Shown here piece by piece: positions 6,879 through 8,084 of a stretch of 8,084 nt of DNA. The translations under genes were made by a program, and so were the position numbers. Under the pieces are notes generated by a model that did no database searches, was not told the DNA's origin, and was given only the letters and a program-made list of their open reading frames with translations. The stretch comes from Thiocapsa sp035467215 (lineage in GTDB: Bacteria > Pseudomonadota > Gammaproteobacteria > Chromatiales > Chromatiaceae): positions 1 to 8,084 of the forward strand of contig NZ_DATITZ010000258.1 in the NCBI RefSeq assembly GCF_035467215.1, read 5' to 3'. Positions within the stretch are counted from its first letter, which is position 1. Each line of letters opens with the position of its first letter.

Positions 6879-7321
6879 ATGAATTTGTGGTTGCGCTGGG
6901 CTGGGCCGGACTCTTCGCTCCCATGGCCCTGGGTGCGATCGGCAGCGTTATCGGCTGCTCCGTGGCCGGACAGGCGGCGATCGGGGCGATGGTCGACACC
7001 GATTCCGGGTACGGACGCTATATCGGCGTCTCGGTGATGCCTTCCTCGCAGGTCATCTACGGCATCGTCATCATGTTCAGCCTGCAGCGCGACGTCACAC
7101 CCGTGACCGCACCGGCGCTCTTCGGTATCGGTCTGCTCTCGGGTCTCGCGTTGCTCTTCTCGGCCATGCGTCAGGGTCAGGCCTGCGCCTCGGCGATTCA
7201 TGCCAGCAAGACCAAGCCCGAGATCTTCGGTCTGTCGTTGGCGCCGGCCGCTATCGTCGAGGGCTTTGCGGTGTTCGCTTTTGTGTTCGCGCTGGTATTG
7301 GCCGGCGGGATCCCCGGATGA
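6875..7321 (+). CDS. ntpK: V-type ATP synthase/ATPase subunit K (rotor ring proteolipid)
   Basis: This 148-aa membrane protein forms the rotating ring that carries the ion. It has four helices in two hairpins (about 6-35, 48-70, 79-108 and 121-145), as in Enterococcus hirae NtpK (about 156 aa), not the single hairpin of the Thermus type. Only the fourth helix has a carboxylate, E129 in APAAIVEGFAVF; the second helix has PSSQVIYG instead. Aligned by eye with NtpK, the Na+ ligands L61, T64, Q65, Q110 and E139 correspond to M55, S58, Q59, Q100 (SAMRQGQ) and E129, and NtpK Y68 to Y62. That favours Na+ as the coupling ion, by inference from my recollection of the NtpK structure. The gene overlaps subunit I (ATGA 6875-6878), with CGGAG about eight bases upstream, and its stop overlaps a possible start of subunit E. 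Confidence 0.95.
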   Translation: MNEFVVALGWAGLFAPMALGAIGSVIGCSVAGQAAIGAMVDTDSGYGRYIGVSVMPSSQVIYGIVIMFSLQRDVTPVTAPALFGIGLLSGLALLFSAMRQGQACASAIHASKTKPEIFGLSLAPAAIVEGFAVFAFVFALVLAGGIPG

Positions 7322-7350
7322 GCCGCACGAGCAGCGAGGGGCGCGAGACC

Positions 7351-8055
7351 ATGACCACAGAAGACAAGGGCGTACTTAAGGGCCTGGCATCCTCCGGGGT
7401 CGAGGCCCTGATCGAGCGACTGCGCGAGGAGGGCGTGCAGGTCGGTCAGGCCGAGGCGCAGCGGATCGAGGCGGAGGCGCGGCGCGAGGCCGCCCGCATC
7501 GTGCGCGAGGCCGAGAACCGGGCCAAGGCCATTCGCGAGGCGGCCCAGCAAGAGGTCGATGCGCTCAAGAAAGGCGGCGAAGAGGCGCTGCGGATCGCCA
7601 TGCGCGACACCGTGCTGCGGCTCAAGGCCGATCTCGCCGATCGCTTCAGCGACGAGGTCAAACGGCTGATCGCCGCCAAGATCGAGCAGGAGGCATTCCT
7701 CGAGCGCTTGATCCTGGAGGTGGCCGCCAAGGCACGCGCCGAGGCCGGGGTCGACGCCGGACAGGACGTCGAGATCCAGCTGCCCAAGGCGCTGGTGAGT
7801 CCGGACGAGCTTCGCCGCAACCCTCTGGAGCTGCGCGAAGGATCCTTGTCGCACTTTGTGCTCTCCTTGGCGGGCAACATCCTGGCCGAGGGCGTGACCT
7901 TCGGGGTCGCCGCCGGCACCGAAGGCAAGGGCATCCGGCTCGCACTCAAGGGCAAGGACGTGCACATCGACCTGACCGACGAGACGGTCGCCGCCACCCT
8001 GCTCGCGCATCTGCAACCGCGCTTTCGGGCGATCCTCGAAGGCATGGTGAAGTAA
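7351..8055 (+). CDS. ntpE: V-type ATP synthase/ATPase subunit E (peripheral stalk)
   Basis: Subunit E belongs to the static stalk that holds the head against rotation. From the ATG at 7351 it has 234 aa. The N-terminal part is a charged, Ala/Glu/Arg-rich coiled coil (about 15-80, for example AEAQRIEAEARREAARIVRE). A globular C-terminal domain runs from about 95 to 230 and ends with GKGIRLALKGKDVHIDLTDE (191-210) and LLAHLQPRFRAIL, like E of the chlamydial and bacteroidete type. I prefer 7351 because GAGGGG (7336-7341) stands nine bases upstream and the extra residues of the alternative look like translated leader. The alternative ATG at 7318 gives 245 aa and an ATGA overlap with K, the same coupling used by D-I and I-K, so it cannot be dismissed. 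E is a weakly conserved family; position in the operon and the coiled-coil/globular layout support the name. Confidence 0.82.
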   Translation: MTTEDKGVLKGLASSGVEALIERLREEGVQVGQAEAQRIEAEARREAARIVREAENRAKAIREAAQQEVDALKKGGEEALRIAMRDTVLRLKADLADRFSDEVKRLIAAKIEQEAFLERLILEVAAKARAEAGVDAGQDVEIQLPKALVSPDELRRNPLELREGSLSHFVLSLAGNILAEGVTFGVAAGTEGKGIRLALKGKDVHIDLTDETVAATLLAHLQPRFRAILEGMVK

Positions 8056-8070
8056 AGAGCCGAGGCGACC

Positions 8071-8084
8071 GTGGCACACTCCGA
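8071..8084 (+). CDS. Possible start of the next operon gene (partial, runs off the window)
   Basis: A GTG at 8071 is preceded by GAGG (8062-8065) with five bases between, 15 bases after the stop of subunit E. Only the first residues (M-A-H-S) are visible, so no family can be named. From the usual V-type gene orders, a C-like subunit (or the DUF2764-type protein of chlamydial operons) is expected here, followed by catalytic subunit A. This is a prediction from context only. Confidence 0.35.

Overview
The window is GC-rich and tightly packed, with all genes on the + strand. It fits a high-GC proteobacterium. A gammaproteobacterium of the purple sulfur bacterial type (Chromatiaceae-like) is my best guess from base composition, codon use and the general look of the proteins, but no taxonomic marker is present and this cannot be proven here.

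Layout. (1) Positions 1-123 are a non-coding leader with two overlapping GC-rich hairpins just before the first gene. (2) Positions 124-2627 hold two translationally coupled FtsX/MacB-type ABC transporter permeases of 386 and 448 aa. Their ATPase is not in the window. (3) Positions 2628-3081 are a 454-base gap without a gene. Its second half is more AT-rich. It carries four copies of the 9-mer TAAACCGCG arranged as two inverted-repeat units of about 85 bp, plus one weak candidate promoter. (4) Positions 3082-8055 hold a compact operon for a V-type (A/V-type) rotary ATPase: subunits B (non-catalytic), D (central stalk), I (membrane stator, 'a' type), K (rotor ring) and E (peripheral stalk). (5) A GTG with a ribosome binding site at 8071 may begin the next gene of the operon.

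How the genes work together. B would form the ATPase head with the catalytic subunit A, which is absent here. D is the rotating shaft. I and K form the ion-translocating membrane part. E is part of the static stalk. The order B-D-I-K-E is a rotation of the known V-type orders (E-x-A-B-D-I-K in chlamydiae and spirochaetes; I-K-E-C-F-A-B-D in archaea and enterococci). Subunit A, and a C-like subunit, are therefore predicted just downstream of this window.

The most notable points are the rotated operon order with A missing upstream of B; a K subunit that keeps the side-chain Na+ ligands known from Enterococcus NtpK, which suggests Na+ coupling; and the paired inverted-repeat elements that end against the ribosome binding site of subunit B. 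I saw no wholly novel gene system.
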